Shown: positions 8,684-15,318 of the stretch, piece after piece
How positions within the stretch are numbered: position 1 is the first letter of the stretch
Layout: each line of letters opens with the position of its first letter
From: Gammaproteobacteria bacterium
Lineage (GTDB): Bacteria; Pseudomonadota; Gammaproteobacteria; SZUA-229
Direction of reading: 5' to 3'
NCBI GenBank assembly: GCA_024278435.1
Contig: JAJRTD010000377.1
Location: 1-15,318, forward strand
DNA: 15,318 bases
Translations under genes and position numbers: made by a program
The notes under the pieces: generated by a model
What the model was told of the DNA's origin: nothing
What the model saw: only the letters and a program-made list of their open reading frames with translations
Databases searched by the model: none

Positions 8684-10281
8684 ATACAGAGGCATTGTTG
8701 AGTGTTCGGGGTCTCAGTGTTTCGTTTAATACCCAGAACGGGCGGGCGGATATTGTTGATCGTATCAGTTTTGATATTTTGCGTGGTGAGAACCTGGCGA
8801 TAGTGGGTGAGTCGGGCTCGGGTAAATCGGTTACTGCATTATCTCTGCTGCGTTTGCATGATGAGAGCAATACCCTGTATCCGACTGGTGAGATAAATTT
8901 TCAGGGAACAGATCTGCTAAGGCTCAGTGAGCGGCAGATGCTGGATATCCGCGGTAAAAACATCTCGATGATTTTTCAGGAACCGATGACGTCATTGAAC
9001 CCGGTGTTTACTATCGGCCAGCAAATCGAGGAGGTGCTGATTCTGCACCAGAGTCTTGGCAAGCCTGAACGCCGGCAGCGTGTTATTGAATTGCTGGATC
9101 GTGTCGGTATCCGTGAACCTCAGAAAAAAGTAAATGTTTTTCCGCATGCGCTTTCCGGCGGTCAGCGCCAGCGGGTGATGATTGCCATGGCACTGGCCTG
9201 TGATCCTGACCTGCTGATTGCGGATGAACCGACCACGGCGCTGGATGTCACCATCCAGCAGCAGATTCTCGACCTGCTAAGCGAGATACAGAAAGATACC
9301 GGCATGTCTGTGCTGTTAATCACTCACGACCTGAACATGGTGCATCGTTTTGCTGACCGTGTCTGTGTTATGCACCAGGGCAAGATTGTTGAGAGCAATA
9401 AAACAGACGAGTTGTTTGCCCGGCCGAAGCATGAGTACACAAAATTCCTGCTTGATAGCCAGCCGGACCAGAAAATTGCAGTGACCGAGGCCGGTTCCGA
9501 AATGGTTTTGAATACAAAAAACCTGCGATGCTATTTTCCGGTATACAAGGGTTTTTTCAAACGCAAGGTCGATGAGGTAAAGGCGGTCGATGACATCAGC
9601 CTGTCTCTGTACTCGGGTGAAACGCTGGGTATAGTCGGTGAATCCGGCTCGGGTAAAACCACGCTGGGGCTGGCAATGTTCCGCCTGCTGGCATCACAGG
9701 GCGAAATCTATTTCAAGAACCAGGATGTGACAAAGTTTAATGAAAAACAGATGCGTCCGCTGCGCCGTCATTTCCAGATTGTTTTCCAGGATCCGTTTTC
9801 TTCGCTATCGCCTAGGATGACGGTGCAGCAGATTATTGAAGAAGGCCTGAAACTGCATTTCCCTGAACTTGACCCCGGGCAGCGCCTGGAGCGAATAAAA
9901 AACATACTCAATGAGGTCGGGCTGGAAGAAGACAGCATGTGGCGCTACCCGCATGAGTTTTCCGGCGGCCAGCGCCAGCGTATTGCCATTGCCCGCACCG
10001 TGGTGCTGGAACCGGACGTAATCCTGCTGGATGAGCCCACTAGCGCGCTCGATGTTTCGGTGCAAAAGCAGGTACTGGCGCTGCTGGCGCATCTGCAGAA
10101 AAAGATGCAGCTGAGTTATTTGTTTATCAGCCATGATCTACGAGTGGTGCGTGCCATGTCGCACCGGGTCATCGTCATGCGCGAGGGACGGGTGGTGGAA
10201 TACGGTGATGTTGATGAAGTTTTCGATAATCCGCAGCAGGATTACACCCGCGAGCTGGCCGCGGCTTCTTTATATAACTAA
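8656..10281 (+). CDS. yejF: YejF-type peptide ABC transporter, fused double ATP-binding protein
   Basis: The 541-aa cytoplasmic protein has two complete ABC ATPase domains in one chain and powers YejBE. Domain 1: Walker A GESGSGKS (51-58), signature LSGGQRQR (166-173), Walker B LLIADE (186-191), switch His 224. Domain 2: Walker A GESGSGKT (328-335), signature FSGGQRQR (435-442), Walker B VILLDE (455-460), switch His 493. Both sites look competent. The oligopeptide-type C-terminal extension after domain 1 is short. E. coli YejF is 529 aa. The ATG at 8656 overlaps the yejE stop as ATGA; an in-frame ATG at 8677 would remove seven Asn/Lys-rich residues that come from the heptamer tract, and may be the true start. 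The second palindromic repeat follows 8 nt after the stop and may end the operon. Confidence 0.95.
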   Translation: MNNENQKMKNTEALLSVRGLSVSFNTQNGRADIVDRISFDILRGENLAIVGESGSGKSVTALSLLRLHDESNTLYPTGEINFQGTDLLRLSERQMLDIRGKNISMIFQEPMTSLNPVFTIGQQIEEVLILHQSLGKPERRQRVIELLDRVGIREPQKKVNVFPHALSGGQRQRVMIAMALACDPDLLIADEPTTALDVTIQQQILDLLSEIQKDTGMSVLLITHDLNMVHRFADRVCVMHQGKIVESNKTDELFARPKHEYTKFLLDSQPDQKIAVTEAGSEMVLNTKNLRCYFPVYKGFFKRKVDEVKAVDDISLSLYSGETLGIVGESGSGKTTLGLAMFRLLASQGEIYFKNQDVTKFNEKQMRPLRRHFQIVFQDPFSSLSPRMTVQQIIEEGLKLHFPELDPGQRLERIKNILNEVGLEEDSMWRYPHEFSGGQRQRIAIARTVVLEPDVILLDEPTSALDVSVQKQVLALLAHLQKKMQLSYLFISHDLRVVRAMSHRVIVMREGRVVEYGDVDEVFDNPQQDYTRELAAASLYN

Positions 10282-10289
10282 TTGTATAT

Positions 10290-10417
10290 AAAAGCATTAT
10301 TTGCCACAGAGGCACAGAGGACACAGAGTTTTACTTTGTTAACGGCGCCTGCGGCGCTGTTAACAATAAAAGCTTTTCTCCGTGTTCTCTGTGCCTCTGT
10401 AGTAAATAACCGCTTTT
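10290..10417. repeat. Nested-palindrome MITE-like element, copy 2
   Basis: It has the same design and almost the same length as the copy at 3580-3706. Arms 10300-10328 and 10378-10406 are inverted with 25 of 29 positions matching. Ends are AAAAGC (10290-10295) and GCTTTT (10412-10417). The central GTTAAC-bounded core (10338-10364) is 27 nt in both copies and differs at two positions; here it folds as a 12-bp stem with one G-T pair and loop TGC. It lies between yejF and the iscR promoter and could act as a terminator. Confidence 0.9.
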
Positions 10418-10442
10418 CACCGCAACAGACCCGCAGCTGATA

Positions 10443-10466
10443 ATACTTGACTAATCCACTGGGTAT
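10443..10466 (+). promoter_or_regulatory. Putative IscR type 1 binding site A (overlaps -35)
   Basis: The left half ATACTTGACTAA matches the published E. coli type 1 consensus (ATASYYGACTRW) at 12 of 12 positions, and the right end GGGTAT matches RRSTAT. The middle is one base short, and the inner right half AGTC is not conserved. It covers the -35 box of the iscR promoter. Confidence 0.55.
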
Positions 10467-10475
10467 TTGTACAAT
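10447..10475 (+). promoter_or_regulatory. iscR sigma-70 promoter
   Basis: TTGACT (10447-10452) is followed after exactly 17 bp by TACAAT (10470-10475), each one mismatch from consensus. The inferred transcript starts near 10482, about 30 nt before the iscR ATG. Two IscR-like boxes flank it. Confidence 0.8.
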
Positions 10476-10498
10476 AACCAACTAAATTAGTCAGGAAT
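10474..10498 (+). promoter_or_regulatory. Putative IscR type 1 binding site B (overlaps -10 end and start site)
   Basis: This 25-bp site matches the E. coli IscR type 1 consensus at 22 of 25 positions by hand alignment, including both inner half-sites (AACT and AGTC) with correct spacing. It overlaps the end of the -10 box and the expected transcription start, so bound [2Fe-2S]-IscR would block the promoter, as in E. coli autoregulation. Confidence 0.75.
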
Positions 10499-10512
10499 TC
10501 TGGAGTTCTGCA

Positions 10513-11061
10513 ATGCGATTATCAACAAAAGGGCGCTATAGCGTAACAGCCATGCTGGATCTTGCGATCCACGACAAGGCCGGTCCCGTGACATTGGCGG
10601 ATATTTCACAATGCCAGGGTATTTCCCTGTCCTACCTTGAGCAGCTGTTTGCCCGCTTGCGTAAATCCGGCCTGGTAAAAGGTGTGCGCGGTCCCGGTGG
10701 CGGTTACCGGCTGGCGCGTCCGGCTTCCGAAATCAGCATTGCAGAGATCATCTGCTCGGTTGATGAGAATGTGGATGTGACCCGCTGCAAGGGCGAGGGT
10801 AACTGCCAGGACGGTGGCAAGTGTCTGACTCACGAGCTGTGGACCAATTTAAGCAATAAGCTGCATGAATTCCTGTCCGGTATTACCCTGGCGCAGTTTG
10901 TCGAGCGCCCCGGTATCCCCGAACTATCTATGCAGCGTGACAAGATGATCGGCCGGTTTGTACTGGCTAAAAAGCAGGCGGTGGCTATTAACCGCGGCGT
11001 ATTTAATATTAATAAAGAGCTGGTCGCTAAAGAACTGGCTGCTAAAGAAGCATTGAGGTAA
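10513..11061 (+). CDS. iscR: IscR, Fe-S-sensing Rrf2-family transcription regulator
   Basis: The 182-aa regulator senses Fe-S cluster status and in E. coli represses the isc operon when it holds [2Fe-2S]. The winged helix is in the first ~65 residues ([18 protein letters not shown], then [18 protein letters not shown]). The cluster ligands C92, C98, C104 and H107 fall at the same numbers as in E. coli. The start is supported by GGAG at 10502-10505, 7 nt upstream. It is about 20 residues longer than E. coli IscR (162 aa): the C-terminal tail ends in a near-duplicate [11 protein letters not shown] coded by two 15-bp units (11020-11034 and 11035-11049, 13 of 15 identical). The next gene is iscU only 2 nt later, whereas iscS normally follows. 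Confidence 0.95.
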   Translation: MRLSTKGRYSVTAMLDLAIHDKAGPVTLADISQCQGISLSYLEQLFARLRKSGLVKGVRGPGGGYRLARPASEISIAEIICSVDENVDVTRCKGEGNCQDGGKCLTHELWTNLSNKLHEFLSGITLAQFVERPGIPELSMQRDKMIGRFVLAKKQAVAINRGVFNINKELVAKELAAKEALR

Positions 11062-11063
11062 TC

Positions 11064-11441
11064 ATGGCATACGGTGAAAAAGTTCTGGATCATTACGAAA
11101 ACCCAAGAAACGTTGGCAGTTTTGAAAATGAAGATAACGTCGGTACCGGCATGGTCGGCGCCCCGGCCTGTGGCGATGTTATGAAGCTGCAGATCAAGGT
11201 TGATGATAACGGTGTGATCGAAGACGCAGTGTTTAAAACCTACGGTTGCGGCAGTGCCATTGCATCCAGCTCCCTGTTGACCGAGTGGGTCAAGGGCAAG
11301 ACCCTGGATGAAGCCAAGGCCATCAAGAATACACAGATTGCGGAAGAGCTGGCTTTACCGCCGGTTAAGATCCATTGCTCTGTTCTGGCAGAAGATGCCA
11401 TCAATGCCGCGATCGATGACTATAAAAAGAAACAGGCGTAG
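11064..11441 (+). CDS. iscU: IscU, Fe-S cluster assembly scaffold
   Basis: The 125-aa protein (E. coli 128 aa) is the scaffold on which [2Fe-2S] clusters are built from IscS-derived sulfur before transfer to client proteins. Ligands and assembly residues are present: C36, D38, C62, H104 and C105, within PACGDVMKLQIKV, TYGCGSAIASSS and LPPVKIHCSVLAEDA. The LPPVK motif (98-102), which HscA recognises, is intact. The start has a strong SD (GAGG, 11055-11058) that overlaps the iscR stop, so it is co-transcribed and perhaps coupled with iscR. No iscS precedes it and no iscA, hscB, hscA or fdx follows; the next gene is acnB. The protein looks functional, so a cysteine desulfurase must be encoded elsewhere if it works as in E. 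coli. Confidence 0.96.
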   Translation: MAYGEKVLDHYENPRNVGSFENEDNVGTGMVGAPACGDVMKLQIKVDDNGVIEDAVFKTYGCGSAIASSSLLTEWVKGKTLDEAKAIKNTQIAEELALPPVKIHCSVLAEDAINAAIDDYKKKQA

Positions 11442-11449
11442 CCTGTTTT
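11430..11449 (+). terminator. Possible weak terminator hairpin at the iscU stop
   Basis: AAACAGGC (11430-11437) pairs with GCCTGTTT (11441-11448) around a 3-nt loop that holds part of the stop codon. The T run is only four bases and partly in the stem. It could end iscRU transcription, alone or with the next hairpin, but readthrough into acnB is possible. Confidence 0.4.
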
Positions 11450-11450
11450 C

Positions 11451-11591
11451 GAGTTGGCAGTTGGCAGTGGTCAGTTTGCCGTAAAAGCTTGACAGCTTCG
11501 CTGTCGTTTTTACAATCTTTGCCAACTGCCAACTGCCAACTGCCAACTGCCAACTGCCAACTGCCAACTGCCAACTGCCAACTGCCAACTC
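11451..11591. repeat. Heptamer-armed hairpin element (AGTTGGC / GCCAACT)
   Basis: The right arm is ten perfect tandem copies of GCCAACT (11521-11590). The left arm carries the reverse complement, two perfect AGTTGGC units and a degenerate third (11452-11472). The ends are GAGTTGGC and GCCAACTC. Between the arms is an inner hairpin: GTAAAAGC (11481-11488) pairs with GTTTTTAC (11506-11513), enclosing GACAGC-TTC-GCTGTC, which ends in a T run like a terminator. The whole 141 bp can fold as one cruciform. From memory, this heptamer is a known intergenic repeat whose false translations read GSWQLAV. Confidence 0.9.
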
Positions 11592-11629
11592 TCTCCCCCA
11601 GACAAACAGCATAAAACACGTACTTCGGG

Positions 11630-11635
11630 TATAAT
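11630..11635 (+). promoter_or_regulatory. Putative sigma-70 -10 box for acnB
   Basis: TATAAT in the context CGGGTATAATACGCG lies 31 nt before the acnB GTG, giving a leader of about 25 nt. No clear -35 is seen. It sits just downstream of the heptamer hairpin element, so acnB can have its own promoter. Confidence 0.6.
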
Positions 11636-11666
11636 ACGCGCCTTTGAAATTGATTGAGGAATCCCC

Positions 11667-14222
11667 GTGCTTGAGTCATATCGCCAACATGTAGCAGAAC
11701 GTGAAGCCGAAGGTTTACCGCCGTTAGCCCTTGATGCCGGCCAGGTGGCGGAACTGGTTGAATTAATTAAAAATCCACCTGCAGGTGAAGAAGAATTTTT
11801 AATGGATTTGCTGGTCAATCGCGTTCCACCGGGCGTTGATCAGGCAGCCTATGTAAAGGCCGCGTTTCTGGCCGATGTGGCAAAAGGCAATACCCACTGC
11901 GAGCTGATCGATGCTGTTCGCGCCACCGAAATTCTTGGCACCATGCTGGGCGGCTACAATATCCAGCCGCTGATCGACTTGCTTGATAATGAAACCACTG
12001 CCGATGCGGCAGCCGAAGCACTGTCCCACACCCTGCTTATCTATGATGCGTTTCATGATGTTGCAGACAAGGCCAAAAGTAACAAAGCTGCTGCACAGGT
12101 TGTACGCTCATGGGCGGATGCCGAATGGTTTACCTCAAAGCCGGCACTGGCAGAAGAGATTACGGTTACCGTTTACAAGGTACCGGGTGAAACCAATACC
12201 GATGATCTGTCTCCGGCTACCGAGGCCTGGAGCCGTCCGGATATTCCATTGCACGCAAAATCCATGCTGGTTAACAAGATGGAGCGACCGCTGGAAACCA
12301 TTGAAGAATTGAAACAGAAGGGCCATCCCATTGCCTATGTCGGTGACGTGGTGGGTACCGGCTCATCCCGTAAATCCGCGATCAACTCGGTATTGTGGTA
12401 CATGGGAGACGACATTCCTTTTGTTCCCAACAAGCGCGAAGGCGGTGTCATCCTCGGTGGTAAAATTGCCCCGATCTTTTTTAATACCGCGGAAGACTCC
12501 GGCGCCCTGCCCATTGAGTGTGATGTATCAGCAATGGAAACCGGTGATGTGATTCGCATCCGTCCTTATGACGGCTTAATCCTTAACGAAGCCGGTGAGG
12601 AAATCTGCAAGTTCTGTCTAAGCCCGGCAACCATGGCGGACGAAGTGCGTGCCAATGGCCGTATTCCACTGATTATTGGTCGCGGTCTCACCGATCGTGC
12701 GCGTGAATTTTTAAATGAAGGGCCGTCGGACATCTTCCTTAAACCGCAGCAGGGACACGATACCGGTAAGGGCTATACCCTGGCACAGAAAATTGTCGGC
12801 AAAGCCTGTGGCGTTGACGGTATCCGCCCCGGCACTTACTGCGAACCGAAAATGACCACCGTGGGCTCCCAGGATACCACCGGCGCCATGACCCGTGATG
12901 AGTTAAAGGAGCTGGCCTGCCTGGGCTTCTCCGCTGACCTGGTGATGCAGAGTTTCTGTCATACCGCGGCTTATCCCAAGCCGGTGGATATTAAGCTGCA
13001 ACACGAACTGCCGGACTTTATGCAGACCCGTGCCGGTGTCGCGCTGCGTCCCGGTGACGGCGTTATCCATTCCTGGCTAAACCGCATGATTCTGCCCGAT
13101 ACCGTGGGCACCGGCGGCGACTCCCATACCCGTTTCCCCATGGGTATCAGCTTTCCGGCCGGTTCCGGGCTGGTGGCTTTCGGCGCGGCGCTGGGTGTGA
13201 TGCCGCTGGATATGCCCGAGTCGGTACTGGTGCGTTTTAAAGGCAAAATGCAGCCGGGCATCACCCTGCGTGATCTGGTCAATGCCATTCCTTATGTTGC
13301 CATTCAGAAAGGCCTGTTAACGGTTGAAAAGAAAGGCAAGAAAAACGTGTTTAACGGCCGGGTACTGGAAATTGAAGGCCTGTCACATCTGAAAGTCGAA
13401 CAGGCATTTGAACTGTCCGATGCTTCGGCGGAACGTTCAGCCAACGGCTGTACCGTTCACCTGGACAAAGAACCGGTGATTGAATTCATCAACTCGAACA
13501 TCACATTACTGAAATGGATGATTTCGAATGGTTACGAAGACAAGCGCACACTGGAACGCCGCATTGTTGCCATGGAAAACTGGTTGCAGAACCCTGAGTT
13601 GATGTCGGCAGATGCCGACGCGGAATATGCTGAAATTATCGAGATTGATTTAAATGAAATCAGGGAGCCGCTCCTGGCCTGTCCGAATGACCCGGATGAC
13701 GTGAAAACACTGTCCGAAGTTGCCGGTACAAAAGTGGACGAGGTGTTGATTGGTTCCTGCATGACTAATATCGGTCATTATCGTGCGGCCGGTAAAGTAC
13801 TGGAAAATGTCAGCAGCCTGCCGACACGGATGTGGATTGTACCACCGACCAAAATGGATGAGCACCAGCTGATGGAAGAGGGTTACTACAATATCTTCGG
13901 CCGTGCCGGTGCCCGCACAGAGATTCCCGGCTGTTCACTCTGTATGGGCAACCAGGCGCGAGTAGCGGACAATGCAACCGTGGTTTCAACTTCCACCCGT
14001 AATTTCCCCAACCGCCTGGGCAATGGCGCCAATGTCTACCTGGCCTCTGCCGAGCTCAGCGCAGTTGCGGCAGCCTCCGGCCATATTCCGACAGTAGAAG
14101 AATATATGCAGGGTGTTAAGCATATCGAACCGATGTCAGCGGATATTTATCGTTACCTGAACTTCCACCTGTTGCCGGAATACCAGGATGTGGCTGATGG
14201 CGTAAAAGTCAGTCTGAGTTAG
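11667..14222 (+). CDS. acnB: Aconitate hydratase B (bifunctional aconitase / 2-methylisocitrate dehydratase)
   Basis: The 851-aa cytoplasmic [4Fe-4S] enzyme interconverts citrate and isocitrate in the TCA cycle; AcnB also acts on 2-methylaconitate in propionate catabolism. E. coli AcnB has 865 aa. Domain order is B-type: an N-terminal HEAT-like domain (about 1-160, [21 protein letters not shown]), then the swivel domain ([38 protein letters not shown]), then the catalytic core. Cluster ligands are C698 ([16 protein letters not shown]), C756 and C759 ([13 protein letters not shown]). The start is GTG with SD GAGGA (11656-11660), 6 nt upstream, and matches the E. coli start MLEEYRKHVAE. It is an Fe-S client protein directly downstream of iscRU, separated by the heptamer hairpin and a probable promoter. 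In E. coli apo-AcnB also binds mRNA; nothing here tests that. Confidence 0.97.
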   Translation: MLESYRQHVAEREAEGLPPLALDAGQVAELVELIKNPPAGEEEFLMDLLVNRVPPGVDQAAYVKAAFLADVAKGNTHCELIDAVRATEILGTMLGGYNIQPLIDLLDNETTADAAAEALSHTLLIYDAFHDVADKAKSNKAAAQVVRSWADAEWFTSKPALAEEITVTVYKVPGETNTDDLSPATEAWSRPDIPLHAKSMLVNKMERPLETIEELKQKGHPIAYVGDVVGTGSSRKSAINSVLWYMGDDIPFVPNKREGGVILGGKIAPIFFNTAEDSGALPIECDVSAMETGDVIRIRPYDGLILNEAGEEICKFCLSPATMADEVRANGRIPLIIGRGLTDRAREFLNEGPSDIFLKPQQGHDTGKGYTLAQKIVGKACGVDGIRPGTYCEPKMTTVGSQDTTGAMTRDELKELACLGFSADLVMQSFCHTAAYPKPVDIKLQHELPDFMQTRAGVALRPGDGVIHSWLNRMILPDTVGTGGDSHTRFPMGISFPAGSGLVAFGAALGVMPLDMPESVLVRFKGKMQPGITLRDLVNAIPYVAIQKGLLTVEKKGKKNVFNGRVLEIEGLSHLKVEQAFELSDASAERSANGCTVHLDKEPVIEFINSNITLLKWMISNGYEDKRTLERRIVAMENWLQNPELMSADADAEYAEIIEIDLNEIREPLLACPNDPDDVKTLSEVAGTKVDEVLIGSCMTNIGHYRAAGKVLENVSSLPTRMWIVPPTKMDEHQLMEEGYYNIFGRAGARTEIPGCSLCMGNQARVADNATVVSTSTRNFPNRLGNGANVYLASAELSAVAAASGHIPTVEEYMQGVKHIEPMSADIYRYLNFHLLPEYQDVADGVKVSLS

Positions 14223-14235
14223 TGACCGCTTCCAC

Positions 14236-14613
14236 ATGATAAAAACCCTGATTTTTATCGCCTCGGGTGGCGCCCTGGGTGCTATTGCACGCTATGGCAC
14301 ATCGCTTGGGGTATATGCCATGCTGGGACGTGGTTTTCCATACGGTACCCTGTTCGTCAATGTGGCGGGCTCGTTTTTGATGGGTGTGCTGAGCATGATG
14401 TTGCTGGAGCGCTTTAACCTGGGGCCGGAATGGCGAGCAGCCATACTGGTCGGTTTCCTCGGTTCATTTACAACCTTTTCAACTTTTTCGATTGAAACAC
14501 TCAACCTGCTGGAACAGGGTGATATCAGTCGTGCTATGTTAAACATATCGGTCAGCCTGGTGCTGTGTATCGTTGCTGTCTGGTTCGGCGTTAACCTTGG
14601 TCGACAACTGTGA
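14236..14613 (+). CDS. crcB: CrcB/Fluc fluoride ion channel
   Basis: The 125-aa, four-helix membrane protein exports fluoride as a dual-topology dimer. Family motifs are present: GGALGAIARYGTS (N-terminus), FPYGTLFVNVAGSFLMG, and GFLGSFTTFSTFS, the last holding the pore-lining Phe and Thr/Ser residues. Length is typical. It starts 13 nt after acnB with no clear SD, so it is likely translated from a shared transcript. There is no room for a fluoride riboswitch directly upstream. It is followed by a DUF190 gene and then serS; crcB beside serS is an arrangement I recall from other gammaproteobacteria. Confidence 0.94.
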   Translation: MIKTLIFIASGGALGAIARYGTSLGVYAMLGRGFPYGTLFVNVAGSFLMGVLSMMLLERFNLGPEWRAAILVGFLGSFTTFSTFSIETLNLLEQGDISRAMLNISVSLVLCIVAVWFGVNLGRQL

Positions 14614-14623
14614 GGAATTTGTC

Positions 14624-14917
14624 ATGAATGTAACCGTTGCACGTATCTATGTGACAGAAGGTAAAAATGTTTATGAAAAAATCTTTAAACGTTTACACGA
14701 TGAACATAAAGTAAATGGTGTAACCGTGTTTCGCGGGATAAGCGGTTTTGGCCGTTCCGGTGAAACCCACTCGTCAGAATTGCTTGATATATCGTTTGAC
14801 CTGCCCGTCGTTATCGAGTTTTTTGACGACGATGAAAAAGTCCAGTCGGTGGTTAAATCGCTGGATGATATTGTGCCGGAATGCCATATACTGACGTTTT
14901 CTGCCAGCTTGAGCTGA
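14624..14917 (+). CDS. DUF190 family (PII-like fold) protein
   Basis: The 97-aa protein belongs to DUF190, small PII/CutA-like proteins often encoded beside crcB. Features match: [19 protein letters not shown] at the N-terminus, the central [20 protein letters not shown], and [15 protein letters not shown]. The biochemical role is not established; a partner or regulator role for fluoride or ion transport is inferred from context only. I chose ATG 14624 because TGAGGA (14611-14616) lies 7 nt upstream and the conserved family start follows directly. A longer TTG-start reading from 14573 would run inside crcB. The SD overlaps the crcB stop codon, so the two are probably translated together. Confidence 0.9.
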   Translation: MNVTVARIYVTEGKNVYEKIFKRLHDEHKVNGVTVFRGISGFGRSGETHSSELLDISFDLPVVIEFFDDDEKVQSVVKSLDDIVPECHILTFSASLS

Positions 14918-14952
14918 TAAAAAATCCAAATTTAAATTCAGATAACACTACT

Positions 14953-15318
14953 ATGCTTGACCCAAAACTACTTCGTACCGATTTACAGTCTGTTGCAGAA
15001 CAACTGAGCAAACGTAATTTCCAACTTGATGTTGCCACCCTGGAGCAGCTGGAAAGCAGACGTAAAGCCTGCCAGATTACAACGGAAGAATTACAGAATG
15101 AACGTAACCGGAAATCAAAGTCGATAGGCAAGGCAAAAGCAGCCGGCGAAGACATCCAGACATTGCTTGATGAGGTTGCCGGCCTGGGCGGCAAGCTTGA
15201 TGCCGCCAAGGCTGAGCTGCAGCAAGTACAGCAGCAACTGGACGATATTGTAATGGGTATTCCCAACCTGCTGCACGAATCGGTACCGGTGGGCAAGGAT
15301 GAAAATGATAATGTCGAA
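14953..15318 (+). CDS. serS: Seryl-tRNA synthetase, N-terminal part (cut by the window end)
   Basis: Only the first 122 codons are present and the frame is open to the last base. [18 protein letters not shown], then [19 protein letters not shown] and [20 protein letters not shown], match E. coli SerRS closely. The segment is the tRNA-binding helical arm, an antiparallel coiled coil that grips the long variable arm of tRNA-Ser; the catalytic class II core lies outside the window. It follows DUF190 after 35 nt. There is no strong SD and no convincing promoter (TTGAGC at 14909 with TTAAAT 17 bp on is weak), so co-transcription with crcB is likely. Confidence 0.96.
   Translation, partial: MLDPKLLRTDLQSVAEQLSKRNFQLDVATLEQLESRRKACQITTEELQNERNRKSKSIGKAKAAGEDIQTLLDEVAGLGGKLDAAKAELQQVQQQLDDIVMGIPNLLHESVPVGKDENDNVE

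Noticed and set aside
10278..10481. 67-codon minus-strand open frame
   Set aside because: It runs through the second palindromic element (TTEAQRTRR text) and the iscR promoter, with no RBS or family resemblance.
11451..11591. CRISPR array
   Set aside because: The unit is 7 bp and contiguous with no spacers, and the arms are inverted relative to each other.
11355..11818. Minus-strand open frames with GSWQLAV repeats
   Set aside because: They are translations of the GCCAACT heptamer array. A 7-bp unit read three times gives a 7-residue repeat in every open frame, and the frames run into iscU and acnB.
14200..14240. Fluoride riboswitch before crcB
   Set aside because: Only 13 nt separate acnB and crcB, and no riboswitch-like pseudoknot sequence was seen in the acnB tail by eye.
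14573..14623. TTG start for the DUF190 gene inside crcB
   Set aside because: The extra 17 residues are out-of-frame crcB sequence; ATG 14624 has a good SD and begins the conserved domain.

Overview
The window reads as chromosomal DNA of a gammaproteobacterium (Pseudomonadota). Protein sequences resemble E. coli and Pseudomonas orthologues throughout: PpiD, FabI, YejABEF, IscR, IscU, AcnB, CrcB and SerRS. From memory, the order tRNA-Val, tRNA-Asp, ppiD, (fabI), yej-type ABC transporter matches the Pseudomonas neighbourhood, and crcB next to serS is also a known gammaproteobacterial arrangement. I cannot name a genus. No phage, plasmid, CRISPR or restriction genes are seen. The genes are housekeeping, but the junctions between them are unusually rich in short repeats.

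Layout. 1-184: the 3' end of tRNA-Val(TAC), a complete tRNA-Asp(GTC) and a strong intrinsic terminator. 345-3581: ppiD (periplasmic folding chaperone) and a dicarboxylate/amino-acid:cation symporter. 3580-3706: a nested-palindrome element between two convergent genes. 3704-4492 (minus): fabI, enoyl-ACP reductase. 4635-10281: yejA-yejB-yejE-yejF, a complete peptide ABC importer. 10290-10417: a second copy of the palindromic element. 10443-11441: a promoter with two apparent IscR boxes, then iscR and iscU. 11451-11591: a heptamer-armed hairpin element. 11667-15318: acnB, crcB, a DUF190 gene and the 5' part of serS, all on the plus strand and closely spaced.

How the genes work together. The Fe-S section is the most unusual. 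iscR, which here has the expected Fe-S ligands and self-binding sites, is followed after 2 nt by iscU. There is no iscS between them and no iscA-hscBA-fdx after them. The next gene is an Fe-S client enzyme, aconitase B. This is a stripped-down isc locus. The IscU protein keeps its cluster ligands and its HscA-recognition motif, so the missing partners are probably encoded elsewhere. The yej genes form one transport operon. ppiD and fabI serve envelope biogenesis.

Repeats. Four types of short repeat occupy five junctions between about 3.6 and 11.6 kb: two copies of a ~127-bp nested palindrome, a CCAACTG-type heptamer hairpin, two RYGAAAA-like heptamer tracts, and one CCTGAG...GAAGG motif. They have shaped gene ends: stop codons, a start codon and a C-terminus lie inside them. 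No stretch longer than 300 bases lacks a gene. The longest gaps, 10282-10512 and 11442-11666, are filled by repeats and promoters.
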